DNA of 64,000 bases, from positions 88,110-152,109 of the forward strand of contig JAXMDK010000007.1 of assembly GCA_046348855.1 (NCBI GenBank), given 5' to 3'. Under the pieces are notes generated by a model, which did no database searches, was not told the origin of the DNA, and saw nothing but the letters and a program-made list of their open reading frames with translations. The position numbers were made by a program, and so were the translations under genes. Numbering within the stretch: the first letter of the stretch is position 1; every line of letters starts with the position of its first letter. The DNA is from TMP-24 sp046348855. Its GTDB lineage: Bacteria > Pseudomonadota > Alphaproteobacteria > Rhodobacterales > Rhodobacteraceae. Positions 8,255 to 15,912 of the stretch are shown here, one piece after another.

Positions 8255-9457
8255 ATGTCTGACCTTCTGATCCGCAACGTCCGGCCGATGGGCGGCCAGC
8301 CCGCCGACATCCTGATCCGGGCCGGGCGGATCGCCGAAATCGGGCCCGGCCTGGCGGCCGGCGGGGCGGCGGTCGAGGATGGCGGCGGCCACATCGCCAT
8401 CCCCTCGCTGGTCGATGCGCATACCCATCTCGACAAGACCACCTGGGCCATGGGCTGGTACAAGGGCCGCAAGGGCGGCAGCCTTCAGGACCTGATCGAC
8501 AACGAACGCAATTCGCGCATTCCGCTGGGTCTGGACGTCCACCGCCAGTCGATGCGCCACGCGATCCAGCTGGCCGAGACTGGCGCGGGTCATATCCGCA
8601 GCCACGTCGATGTCGACACCGATCACGGGCTGAGCCTTCTGGAAGGCAAGATGGCCACCCGCGACGCGCTGAAGGGGGTGATCGACATCCAGATCGTCGC
8701 CTTTCCGCAGTCGGGGCTGATGGTCCGGCCCGGCACTTACGAATTGCTGGATCAGGCGCTGGCGGCGGGGGCCGATATCGTCGGCGGGCTCGACCCTTCG
8801 TCGATGGACCGCGATCCCAAGGGCTCGCTCGACGCGGTATTCGCACTGGCGGAAAAGCACGGCAAGCCGATCGACATCCACCTGCACGAATATGGCGAGC
8901 TGGGCGCCTTCACGCTGGAGATGACCCTGGAACGCACCCGCGCGCACGGGATGCAGGGGCTGGTCGGCGTGTCGCACTGTTTCTGCATGGGCTCGCCCGA
9001 TCCGGTCCGCAACGCGGCACTGATGGAACAGGTGGCGCGCGAGGATGTGCGCATCTTCTCGACCGGGCATCCTTCGGCGCAGGTGCCCTCGCTTCAGGCG
9101 ATGCACAAGGCCGGCATCAAGGTCGGCATCGGCTGCGACGGCATCCGCGATACCTGGGGGCCGTGGGGTCAGCCCGACATGCTGCACCGGGCGCGGATCG
9201 TCGGGATGAAGAACGCGATGCGGCGGGATGACGAACTGGAACTGCTGCTCGACGTCACTTCGCGCGGCGGGGCCGAGGCGATCGGGGTTGCGGGCCATGA
9301 GATCAAGGCCGGTGGCGCGGCCGACCTGACGCTGGTGGCGGGCGAGACGCTGGCCCATGCGGTGGTCGAGGAAGCGCCGCGGCCACTGGTCGTCAAGGGC
9401 GGCCGGGTGGTGGCGCGCGGCGGGCGGCTGGCCGTTCCCGGCGTGACCATGCCATGA
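8255..9457 (+). CDS. Amidohydrolase, cytosine deaminase-like
   Basis: A 400-residue metal-dependent hydrolase starting three bases after the permease stop. Metal-site motifs of the cytosine deaminase branch are intact: HTHLDK at residues 56-61, IDIHLHEYGELG with His209/His211, SHCFCMG with His241, and GCDGIRDTWGPWG with Asp295. The family deaminates or hydrolyses cyclic amidines, amides and N-heterocycles. It is embedded inside an ABC transporter operon and is a paralogue of the enzyme at 16602-17801, sharing the HLHxxGELGA and DGIRDxW blocks. It probably acts in the cytoplasm on the imported compound; the actual substrate is unknown and need not be cytosine. Confidence 0.88.
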   Translation: MSDLLIRNVRPMGGQPADILIRAGRIAEIGPGLAAGGAAVEDGGGHIAIPSLVDAHTHLDKTTWAMGWYKGRKGGSLQDLIDNERNSRIPLGLDVHRQSMRHAIQLAETGAGHIRSHVDVDTDHGLSLLEGKMATRDALKGVIDIQIVAFPQSGLMVRPGTYELLDQALAAGADIVGGLDPSSMDRDPKGSLDAVFALAEKHGKPIDIHLHEYGELGAFTLEMTLERTRAHGMQGLVGVSHCFCMGSPDPVRNAALMEQVAREDVRIFSTGHPSAQVPSLQAMHKAGIKVGIGCDGIRDTWGPWGQPDMLHRARIVGMKNAMRRDDELELLLDVTSRGGAEAIGVAGHEIKAGGAADLTLVAGETLAHAVVEEAPRPLVVKGGRVVARGGRLAVPGVTMP

Positions 9458-10941
9458 GTGCACTGTCCGATCTTGCGCTGGGCCAGCGGCCCGATGGCCG
9501 CACCGCGCTGACCGCCCGCTGGGTGCTGGGCCACCGCGACGGGCGGCATTGCCTGATCGCGAACGGCGAGGTGGTGATCGAAGGCGGCACTGTCCTGCAT
9601 GTCGGCCGCCGCTTCGATGGCGAGGTGGCGCGGCGCATCGACCTGGGTGAGGCGCTGATCTCGCCGGGCCTGATCGATCTTGATGCGCTCTCCGATCTCG
9701 ACACCACGCTTCTGGCCATCGACCACGGGCCGGGCTGGGCCAAGGGCCGGGTCTGGCCGCGAAGCTATGTCGAACGCGGCCCCTACGAGATGTATGCGCC
9801 GGAGGAACTGGCGTTCCAGAAGCGTTTCGCCTTTGCGCAACTGCTGCTGAACGGCATCACCACCGCGGCGCCCATCGCCTCGCTTTTCTACCGGGCATGG
9901 GGCGAGACGGTGGCGGAGTTCGAGGCGGCGGCAGGGGCTGCGGGCGATCTGGGGCTGCGGGTCTATCTGTCGCCGGCCTATCGCTCGGGCGGCATGGTCT
10001 GCGAGGCGCCGGGGCGGCTGGAGGCGGTCTTTGACGAGGAACGCGGGCTGCGGGGGCTGGCCGATGCCGTGGCCTTTGTCGGCGCGCAGGACGGTGCGCA
10101 CGGGGGTCTGGTCCGGGGGATGCTGGCCCCCGACCGGGTTGAGACCTGCACCGAGGGGCTGTTGCGCCGGACGCTGGACGCGGCGCGCGACCTGGGTTGC
10201 AAGGTGCGGCTGCACATGGCGCAGGGCGAGATGGAGGTGGCGGCGGTCAGGAAGCTGCATGGCACCACCGCGCCCGGCTGGCTGGCGCGGATGGGGCTTC
10301 TGTCCGACCGGCTCTTGGCGCCGCATGCTACCAACGCGACCGAGGACGATCTGGACCTTTATGCCGCGCACGGGGTTTCGGTCGTCCATTGCCCGCTGGT
10401 GTCGGCGCGGTTCGGATCGGTCCTGACCTCGTTCCGGCGGCTGAAGGATCGCGGCATCACCATCGCGATGGGCACCGACACCGCGCCCGCCGACATGCTG
10501 ATGAACCTGATGGTCGGGCTGCTGACGGCGCGGATCGCCGACGGGGATGCGGGCGCGGTCAAGTCGGCCGACCTGTGGGACGCGGCGACTTTGGGCGGGG
10601 CCAAGGCGCTGGGCCGCGATGACCTGGGCCGGCTCGCGCCGGGCGCGCGGGCCGACATCGCGGTCTTTGCGCTGGACGACGTGCCGATGACGCCCACCAT
10701 CGACCCGATCACCACGCTGGTGAACGGCGGGTCGGGCAAGGTGACGAAGGCGGTCTTCGTCGACGGGCGGCTCGCCATGCGCGACGGCCGCGTGACGGGC
10801 CTCGACCTTGTGGCGGCGCGGGCCCGGGCGCAGGCGCAGTTCGACGGTCTGGTGGCGAAATATCCCGACCGCACTTGGGGCCATCCGCCGGTAACCGAGA
10901 TCTTCCCCCCGAGCTATCCGATCGAAGGAGGCGCGCCATGA
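9454..10941 (+). CDS. Amidohydrolase/chlorohydrolase-like protein lacking the first HxH motif
   Basis: A 495-residue member of the TrzN/AtzB/guanine deaminase-like amidohydrolases, starting with ATG overlapping the previous stop (ATGA). Later metal-site residues are present: His254 in VRLHMAQGE, His291 in APHATNAT and Asp342 in AMGTDTAP. However, the usual PGLxxxHxH strand reads PGLIDLDALSDLD, so the two histidines are replaced by Asp77 and Leu79. A distinctive insertion YVERGPYEMYAPEELAFQKRF follows. The enzyme may be mononuclear, use altered metal ligation, or have lost activity. Its place between transporter genes suggests a role on the same substrate as the preceding enzyme. Confidence 0.82.
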   Translation: MSALSDLALGQRPDGRTALTARWVLGHRDGRHCLIANGEVVIEGGTVLHVGRRFDGEVARRIDLGEALISPGLIDLDALSDLDTTLLAIDHGPGWAKGRVWPRSYVERGPYEMYAPEELAFQKRFAFAQLLLNGITTAAPIASLFYRAWGETVAEFEAAAGAAGDLGLRVYLSPAYRSGGMVCEAPGRLEAVFDEERGLRGLADAVAFVGAQDGAHGGLVRGMLAPDRVETCTEGLLRRTLDAARDLGCKVRLHMAQGEMEVAAVRKLHGTTAPGWLARMGLLSDRLLAPHATNATEDDLDLYAAHGVSVVHCPLVSARFGSVLTSFRRLKDRGITIAMGTDTAPADMLMNLMVGLLTARIADGDAGAVKSADLWDAATLGGAKALGRDDLGRLAPGARADIAVFALDDVPMTPTIDPITTLVNGGSGKVTKAVFVDGRLAMRDGRVTGLDLVAARARAQAQFDGLVAKYPDRTWGHPPVTEIFPPSYPIEGGAP

Positions 10942-11918
10942 GCGACACCCCTGTTCTCGACGTGCGCGGCCTGCGCGTCGATTTCCCCGGCCGCCACGGC
11001 ACGGTGACGGCGCTGTCCGAGGTGTCGCTGGCGATCCGGCCCGGCGAGATCCTCGGCGTCGTCGGCGAGTCCGGCGCGGGCAAGTCGATGACCGGGCTGG
11101 CGGTGCAGGGCCTGCTGGAGCCGCCCGGCCATATCGCCGGCGGCGAAATCTGGCTGAATGGCCGGCGCATCGACCAGCTGTCGGACCGCGCGATGGAAAA
11201 GGTCCGCGGCCGCGAGATCGGCGCGATCTTCCAGGATCCGCTGACCTCGCTCAACCCGCTGTTCTCGGTCGGCGCGCAGCTGGTCGAGACGATCCGTCTG
11301 CATCTGGGCCTCAACCGCGCCGATGCCCGCCGCCGGGCGGTCGAGCTTCTGACCGAAGTGGGCATTCCCGCGCCGGAGGAGAGGGTCGATCATTTCCCCC
11401 ACCAGTTCTCGGGCGGGATGCGGCAAAGGGTGGTGATCGCGCTGGCGCTGGCGGCGCGGCCGAAGCTCATCATCGCCGACGAACCGACGACGGCGCTCGA
11501 CGTGTCGATCCAGGCGCAGATCACCGCGCTTCTGCGGCGGCTCTGCGACGACCACGGCACGGCGGTTATGCTGGTCACCCACGACATGGGCGTCATCGCC
11601 GAAACCGCCGACCGGGTGGCGGTGATGTATGCCGGCCGGCTGGTCGAGATCGGCCCGGTGGCGGAGGTCATCGCCCGGCCGCGCCATCCCTATACGCGGG
11701 GGCTGATGGGCTCGATCCCAGCCTTGGGCGCGCGGGTGCCGCGGCTGGCGCAGATCGACGGGTCGATGCCGCGGCTCGATGCGATTCCTGCCGGCTGTTC
11801 GTTCAACCCGCGCTGCCCGCACGTGATGGCGCGTTGCCGGGTCGAGCGGCCGGGACTGACACCTGCCGGCGCGGGCCTTGCGGCCTGCTGGCTGGCCCAA
11901 GAGGAGACTGCCGCATGA
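10938..11918 (+). CDS. ABC transporter ATP-binding protein, DppD/OppD type
   Basis: A 326-residue cytoplasmic ATPase with Walker A GESGAGKS, signature FSGGMRQR, Walker B LIIADEPTTALDV and the His switch LVTHDMGV. The C-terminal oligopeptide-transporter extension has the CSFNPRCPHVMARC cysteines that in relatives bind an Fe-S cluster. ATG 10938 overlaps the upstream stop (ATGA) and follows GGAGG. It powers the permease pair 6329-8251 together with the next gene. Confidence 0.96.
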   Translation: MSDTPVLDVRGLRVDFPGRHGTVTALSEVSLAIRPGEILGVVGESGAGKSMTGLAVQGLLEPPGHIAGGEIWLNGRRIDQLSDRAMEKVRGREIGAIFQDPLTSLNPLFSVGAQLVETIRLHLGLNRADARRRAVELLTEVGIPAPEERVDHFPHQFSGGMRQRVVIALALAARPKLIIADEPTTALDVSIQAQITALLRRLCDDHGTAVMLVTHDMGVIAETADRVAVMYAGRLVEIGPVAEVIARPRHPYTRGLMGSIPALGARVPRLAQIDGSMPRLDAIPAGCSFNPRCPHVMARCRVERPGLTPAGAGLAACWLAQEETAA

Positions 11919-12958
11919 ATGGCTCCGTTCCTGCCCTCGCCGTCGCCGGCCTGACCCGGCTGTTCGACGTGTCGGCGCCCTGGCTGAACCGGCTGATCGA
12001 GCGCCAGCCCCGGCGCCTGCTGCGGGCGGTCGACGACATCGGCTTTTCGGTGCCGCGCGGCAGCTGCCTGAGCCTGGTCGGCGAATCCGGCTGCGGCAAG
12101 TCGACGGTGGCCAAGCTGGTATCCGGCCTGATCGCGCCGAGCGCCGGCACCATCGCCTTCGGGCCGGGGCCGGCGGGCACACCCCTGTCCGCTCAGATGA
12201 TCTTCCAGGACCCCTACGCCAGCCTCAATCCGCGCTGGCGGGTCGGCGACATCATCGCCGAACCCCTGCGCGAGATGGGCCTGCGCAAGGGCGAGGCCGA
12301 GGTCCGGGCCCGGGTGGCCGAGCTTCTGGCGACCGTCGGCCTGTCGGCCAGCGACGGGCGGAAGTTCCCGCATGAATTCTCGGGTGGCCAGCGCCAGCGC
12401 ATCTCCATCGCCCGGGCGCTGGCCAGCGAGCCCGAGTTCCTGATCTGCGACGAGCCGACCTCGGCGCTCGATGTGTCGGTGCAGGCGCAGATCCTGAACC
12501 TGATGCGCCGGCTTCAGGACGAGATGGGCCTGACCTACCTGTTCATCAGCCATGACATGAGCGTGGTGCGACACATGTCGGACCAGATCGCGGTCATGTA
12601 CCTGGGCCGGATCGTCGAACTGGCGCCGACCGAGGTGCTGTTCGGCGGGCCGAAGCATCCCTACACGAAGCTGTTGCTCGACACGATCCCGAACGTGCGC
12701 GACCCGCGCCGCCGCCGCCAGACCCAGGCCGGCGAGGTGCCGAGCCCCTTGAACCCGCCTTCGGGCTGCACCTTCCATCCGCGCTGCCCCGAGGCCGACG
12801 CGCGCTGCCGGGCCGAACGGCCGCAGACGCTCGCCTATGCCGACGGCAGCCAGGTGGCCTGCCACCGGGTGGCCGAGGCGATGGCGGCGCTGGCGGTCCC
12901 GGCGCCCGCGTCCGGGGGCGCGGTTGGTGCCGGCGACAAGCTGCGGCTGTCGGCCTGA
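11915..12958 (+). CDS. ABC transporter ATP-binding protein, DppF/OppF type
   Basis: A 347-residue ATPase with Walker A GESGCGKS, signature FSGGQRQR, Walker B FLICDEPTSALDV and switch FISHDMSV. The C-terminus carries CTFHPRCPEADARC, the same cysteine pattern as its partner. An insert after the first strand (LNRLIERQPRRLLRAVDD) is common in OppF proteins that fuse membrane-proximal sequence before the first turn. Start ATG overlaps the preceding stop (ATGA). Last gene of the operon; its stop codon lies inside the first copy of a hairpin repeat at 12954. Confidence 0.96.
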   Translation: MNGSVPALAVAGLTRLFDVSAPWLNRLIERQPRRLLRAVDDIGFSVPRGSCLSLVGESGCGKSTVAKLVSGLIAPSAGTIAFGPGPAGTPLSAQMIFQDPYASLNPRWRVGDIIAEPLREMGLRKGEAEVRARVAELLATVGLSASDGRKFPHEFSGGQRQRISIARALASEPEFLICDEPTSALDVSVQAQILNLMRRLQDEMGLTYLFISHDMSVVRHMSDQIAVMYLGRIVELAPTEVLFGGPKHPYTKLLLDTIPNVRDPRRRRQTQAGEVPSPLNPPSGCTFHPRCPEADARCRAERPQTLAYADGSQVACHRVAEAMAALAVPAPASGGAVGAGDKLRLSA

Positions 12959-12989
12959 GCGGCCGGTTCCTTTCTGCGGTCAGCTCAGG
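12954..12989. repeat. Hairpin repeat, short copy (CCTGAGC...GCTCAGG)
   Basis: CCTGAGC (12954-12960) and GCTCAGG (12983-12989) are perfect inverted arms. The 32 bases 12959-12990 recur at 14293-14324 with two differences. This copy lacks the inner left arm found in the second copy, so it looks like an internally deleted derivative. It overlaps the oppF-type stop codon and may act as that operon's terminator. Confidence 0.7.
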
Positions 12990-12997
12990 GGAAGCCC

Positions 12998-13071
12998 CGT
13001 AGGGTGCGTGATTTCATGCACCATCGCGGAGGATGGGAGGTGGAATGGTGCGTACGAGCACGCACCCTACG
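12998..13071. repeat. Nested inverted repeat (GTAGGGTGCGTG type)
   Basis: Outer arms CGTAGGGTGCGTG (12998-13010) and CACGCACCCTACG (13059-13071) pair perfectly. Inner arms ATGCACCAT (13016-13024) and ATGGTGCGT (13045-13053) pair at eight of nine positions. It resembles dispersed palindromic intergenic repeats. It lies in the 206-base gap between the ABC operon and the frameshifted gene, a gap that otherwise holds only the hairpin repeat. Confidence 0.75.
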
Positions 13072-13164
13072 CTTGCTGATCGCCGCTTAGGGCAATCGCT
13101 GCCCCGTATTCCCGGTTGTAAGTGTTCATCGACAGGATGGCGAGAAACAGATCTTTGGAAATAG

Positions 13165-13926
13165 TCAATTGAATGTCTCCGTTGAGAAAGTCAGGACGTT
13201 CAGATCGGTATCGTTGGGGTCTATCTTGTTCAGGTCAAAGCCAGGCGAGAACTTAATTGGGAAGGGGCCGCGACCGTCGATCTCTTTCAAGTCACCTAGC
13301 ACAGCCTCTACCTTCCCCTCGGTCACCGCCTCATCGGTCACGGCCAGCGTCACCGCCTTCAGCCGCACGCCGGGGCCGAAGGCCGCCGCGAGATCAGCGG
13401 GATCGACCTGCCGCACGGACTTCGGGTCGTGGATATCGTCGAAGGTCACCAGCAGCGGATAGAGGTCGGGCGTCAGCGTCAGCGGCTGGTCCTTGGGCAG
13501 CGCCTTGACCGCCGCCACTGCCGCTTCGGTCGCCGGGTAAAGCCGCTGTGGCTGTCCGGCCAGCGTCGCCAGGTTCAGCCCCGGCGCGCCGAGGCCGCCT
13601 TCGCCCCCCGTGAGCAGCGCGAAAGAAAGCGCCCCGGCGCCAGTTCGACCACCGTGGCCTCGCCCCGGAAGCCGTAGCCCCCGGTCGAACCGTTGACCCC
13701 CATGATATGGCGCAGTTCGCCGCGCGTGCCGGTGAAGAGCGCCTCCTGCACCGATGCGCCGGTGACCTGGCCCGAAGGCGTCTCGATGATGAGGGTCATG
13801 CGCTGATGCCAGCTGGCATGAACGGTGTTGAACCAGACCCAGGCGACATAAGTCCCGACCGCCAGAAGCGGCAGGCCGACTACTATGGCCAGAAGCCCGA
13901 GCAGAACCGTACGCAGCCGCCTCATA
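13165..13926 (-). pseudogene. Frameshifted inner-membrane/periplasmic hypothetical protein
   Basis: Reads from ATG 13926 (MRRLRTVLLGLLAIVVGLP, an N-terminal membrane anchor, preceded by GGGGG) through a periplasmic-looking domain to VVELAPG near 13640. The continuation then shifts frame and resumes as SFALLTGGEGGLGAPG and runs to 13165 (end FSTETFN). Restoring one G in the GGGG run near 13636 would join the halves into about 250 residues. Homopolymer indel by sequencing error or true inactivation are both possible. I do not recognise the family. It lies between two copies of a hairpin repeat, in a stretch that also holds a gene relic. Confidence 0.7.
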
Positions 13927-14022
13927 TCGACAACCCCCAGCCGAAGACAGGGCCGGTCATCAGTCGATTTCCTGGCTGAACCCGCATCCTGAGCTCCTTC
14001 CGTCTCCGCTTCGGTAATGATG

Positions 14023-14047
14023 GCCCTCCGGGATGTCACCGGAGGGC
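14023..14047 (-). terminator. Hairpin downstream of gene relic
   Basis: GCCCTCCGG (14023-14031) and CCGGAGGGC (14039-14047) form a nine-pair stem with a seven-base loop just after the stop of the relic frame at 14057. There is no T run on either side, so it is a structural hairpin rather than a canonical Rho-independent terminator. Confidence 0.5.
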
Positions 14048-14056
14048 GCTTTCGCT

Positions 14057-14152
14057 TCACTCGGCCTGTTCGGCGGCTGGGGCGCCGGTGATCTTCTGCA
14101 GCATCTCGCGGTCGATCGGCGACGGCCAGGCACGCTCGGCCGCCCGCTTGGC
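14057..14152 (-). pseudogene. C-terminal gene relic
   Basis: A 31-codon open tail ending SPIDREMLQKITGAPAAEQAE followed by stop and a terminator-like hairpin. Upstream in frame there is an immediate TGA at 14153-14155, and no start or ribosome-binding site is present. It reads like the last part of a real protein cut off at its 5' side by the neighbouring repeat. The parent family is not recognised. Confidence 0.4.
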
Positions 14153-14231
14153 TCATGCCCGCTCTGGGCGAGAACTCGGGCAACAATATGACGCGGAGCC
14201 TGCGCCGGGGGCGGGCCGGGGCGGCCGTCGG

Positions 14232-14323
14232 CCTGAGCGGTCGGCGCCCGGGAACCCGCGCAGAAAGAAGGGCCGCGCCGGGGATGCCGGGCGCGGCCAG
14301 TTCCTTTCTGCGGTCGGCTCAGG
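14232..14323. repeat. Hairpin repeat, long copy
   Basis: Outer arms CCTGAGC (14232-14238) and GCTCAGG (14317-14323) enclose an imperfect long stem: 14259-14281 (CGCAGAAAGAAG... to CCGG) pairs with 14287-14312 around the loop GGATG. Bases 14293-14324 match 12959-12990 with two differences. The element sits just downstream of the racemase stop at 14369 (minus strand), mirroring the first copy's position after the ABC operon, so a terminator role at both sites is plausible. Confidence 0.7.
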
Positions 14324-14368
14324 GAAAGGAGGGGTGCAGAAAGGTCGAACGGGTGCGGGTGTGCCAGC

Positions 14369-15097
14369 CTAGCCGGCGCGCGCCGTGGTGCGGGAGCCGG
14401 GCTTCACCCGCGGATAGTCGTAGGCGCCGATCTTCGAGGTGCGGTAGCCGCCGCCGACCAGCCCCTCGGCCAGCTTCACCGCGGCGCTGACCCCGTCGAT
14501 CACCGGCATGCCGGCGCGGGCCTGCAGGCGGTCGCACAGGTCCGACATTCCGGCGCAGCCCAGCACGATGGCGTCGGCCCCGTCGTGGTCGCGCGCGGCC
14601 TCGATCTCGCGCATCAGGCGTTCCTCGGCCAGCGCGGGGTTTTCCTCGAGCGCGAGGACCGGCATGTCGACGGCCCGGACCGACCGGCAGCGGTGGCCGG
14701 CGCCGTAGGACTGCAACAGATCCTCGATGATCGGCACCGACCGGGGCAGCGTGGTGACGACGGAAAAGCGGCTGGCGATGGTGGTGGCGACCTGCACGGC
14801 GGCCTGGCAGATGCCGATCACCGGGCCGGTGGCGACCTCGCGCGCGGCGGCAAGGCCGGGGTCGTCGAAACAGGCGATGACGAAGGCCTGCGCGCCGCGC
14901 GCCTCGCCGGCGCGGATCGCGTCCAGCAAGGCGGGGACCGACAGGGCCTCGTCGGCATGGCCTTCGATGCTGGCCGGTGTGTCGCCGGGGTTCAGCGCCT
15001 CGATCCGCGTGCCGGGAAAGGCGCAGCGGCGGGCGCTGTCGCGCACCTGTTCGGTCATCGAGACGGTCGAGTTGGGGTTGATGAGCAGGATGTGCAT
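14369..15097 (-). CDS. Asp/Glu/hydantoin racemase family protein
   Basis: A 242-residue protein starting MHILLINPNSTVSMT, the hallmark N-terminus of hydantoin racemases (HyuE/HyuA-type). The two catalytic cysteines are visible in IACFDDPGL (about residue 75) and LGCAGM (about residue 183). Hydantoin racemases interconvert D- and L-5-substituted hydantoins by two-base chemistry; related proteins racemise amino acids or isomerise diacids. It is the second gene after the flavin reductase (three-base gap), divergent from the GntR regulator, consistent with a role in cyclic amide catabolism. No hydantoinase or carbamoylase is present here, so the substrate is inferred only at family level. Confidence 0.9.
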   Translation of the reverse strand: MHILLINPNSTVSMTEQVRDSARRCAFPGTRIEALNPGDTPASIEGHADEALSVPALLDAIRAGEARGAQAFVIACFDDPGLAAAREVATGPVIGICQAAVQVATTIASRFSVVTTLPRSVPIIEDLLQSYGAGHRCRSVRAVDMPVLALEENPALAEERLMREIEAARDHDGADAIVLGCAGMSDLCDRLQARAGMPVIDGVSAAVKLAEGLVGGGYRTSKIGAYDYPRVKPGSRTTARAG

Positions 15098-15100
15098 GGC

Positions 15101-15739
15101 TCAGACCTTTTCGCCCAGGCGGTCGCGCACCGAATCGAGCCCCGGCGACGGCATGTGGAACTGGCGATCCGAGGTGATGTAATTGTCGGCGTGCAGGCGG
15201 GCGATGGGCTGGTAGACGTCGGGGTTCACATAGCGGCCCTCGGTGTCAAGACAATCGCGGCGGACATGCATGTGCACGACCTCGCCGAGGACGATGACCC
15301 GGCGGTCATAGTCGATCAGCCGTTCGACCCGGCATTCCATTGCGCAAGGGGTTTCGGCCAGGCGCCGCGCCGCGACCTGTTCACAGTCCAGCGCCGTCAG
15401 CCCCGCAAGCGAAACCTCGTCAATGTCGGGGGCGACGCCCAGCCCGCAGACCAGCATCTGGTCGGCGATGGCCATGTCGACCATGTTGACCACGAATTCG
15501 CCGGTGCGGCGGATATTGCGCACGGTGTCCTTCTCGGTCCCGTCGGGCCGGGTCTGGATGCCCAGGATCACGATGGCCGGGTCATGGGAAAAGACGTTGA
15601 AGAAGCTCATCGGCGCGGCGTTGTTGTGGCCGCCGTCCGACAGGGTGGTGACAAGCGCGATCGGCCTCGGGCCGATGAAATTGGTCAGCAGGCGGTAGCG
15701 TTCGGGTGCCGATATCCGGGTGAAGTCAAACTCGGTCAT
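15101..15739 (-). CDS. Flavin reductase family protein (FMN-binding split barrel)
   Basis: About 212 residues. ATG 15739 (MTEFDFTRI) is chosen because GAGGAG lies nine bases upstream; an in-frame start 11 codons earlier lacks such a site. The segments FIGPRPIALVTTLS, NAAPMSFFNVFSHDP and RRTGEFVVNMV are typical of DIM6/NTAB-family flavin reductases that bind FMN. Such proteins supply reduced flavin to monooxygenases or act directly as reductases; no partner monooxygenase is adjacent. It heads a two-gene operon with the racemase and faces the GntR regulator across an operator. Confidence 0.9.
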   Translation of the reverse strand: MTEFDFTRISAPERYRLLTNFIGPRPIALVTTLSDGGHNNAAPMSFFNVFSHDPAIVILGIQTRPDGTEKDTVRNIRRTGEFVVNMVDMAIADQMLVCGLGVAPDIDEVSLAGLTALDCEQVAARRLAETPCAMECRVERLIDYDRRVIVLGEVVHMHVRRDCLDTEGRYVNPDVYQPIARLHADNYITSDRQFHMPSPGLDSVRDRLGEKV

Positions 15740-15818
15740 GTTCGCCGCTCCTCGCCACCGCCGGTCGGACAAACCGGCTGCGGTGCCCCTTGATTTCGCT
15801 CGCTTTCAGTGCAACAGT

Positions 15819-15841
15819 ATTGTCTACAATTTTGTAGTCAA
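15819..15841. promoter_or_regulatory. GntR/FCD operator between flavin reductase and regulator
   Basis: ATTGTCTACAAT at 15819-15830 matches TnGTnnACnA and is identical to the 12-mer at 21693. A degenerate second core GTAGTC (15834-15839) is centred 12 bases away, as at 4547 and 22378. The divergent position implies autoregulation plus control of the flavin reductase/racemase pair. A -35-like TTGACT follows at 15862 ahead of the regulator. Confidence 0.78.
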
Positions 15842-15912
15842 TAGACATCTTCCCGTTCACATTGACTTTTTGCAGTTATTTCGCAGAAAATACACCAGTC
15901 ACAGGAGCAGGC

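Noticed and set aside
14057..14186. Possible continuous small gene from 14186 into the frameshifted membrane gene
   Set aside because: The long frame from 14186 crosses a stem-loop and the relic tail in a different phase; the start at 13926 with a membrane anchor is far better supported.
12959..14324. Direct repeats considered as a CRISPR-like array or transposon ends
   Set aside because: Only two copies 1.3 kb apart, direct rather than inverted, with no transposase, cas gene or target-site duplication; they fit a repeated hairpin element better.
15862..15912. Upstream TTG extension of the GntR regulator
   Set aside because: It overlaps the promoter region, lacks a ribosome-binding site, and ATG 15913 with AGGAGCAG gives the usual family N-terminus.
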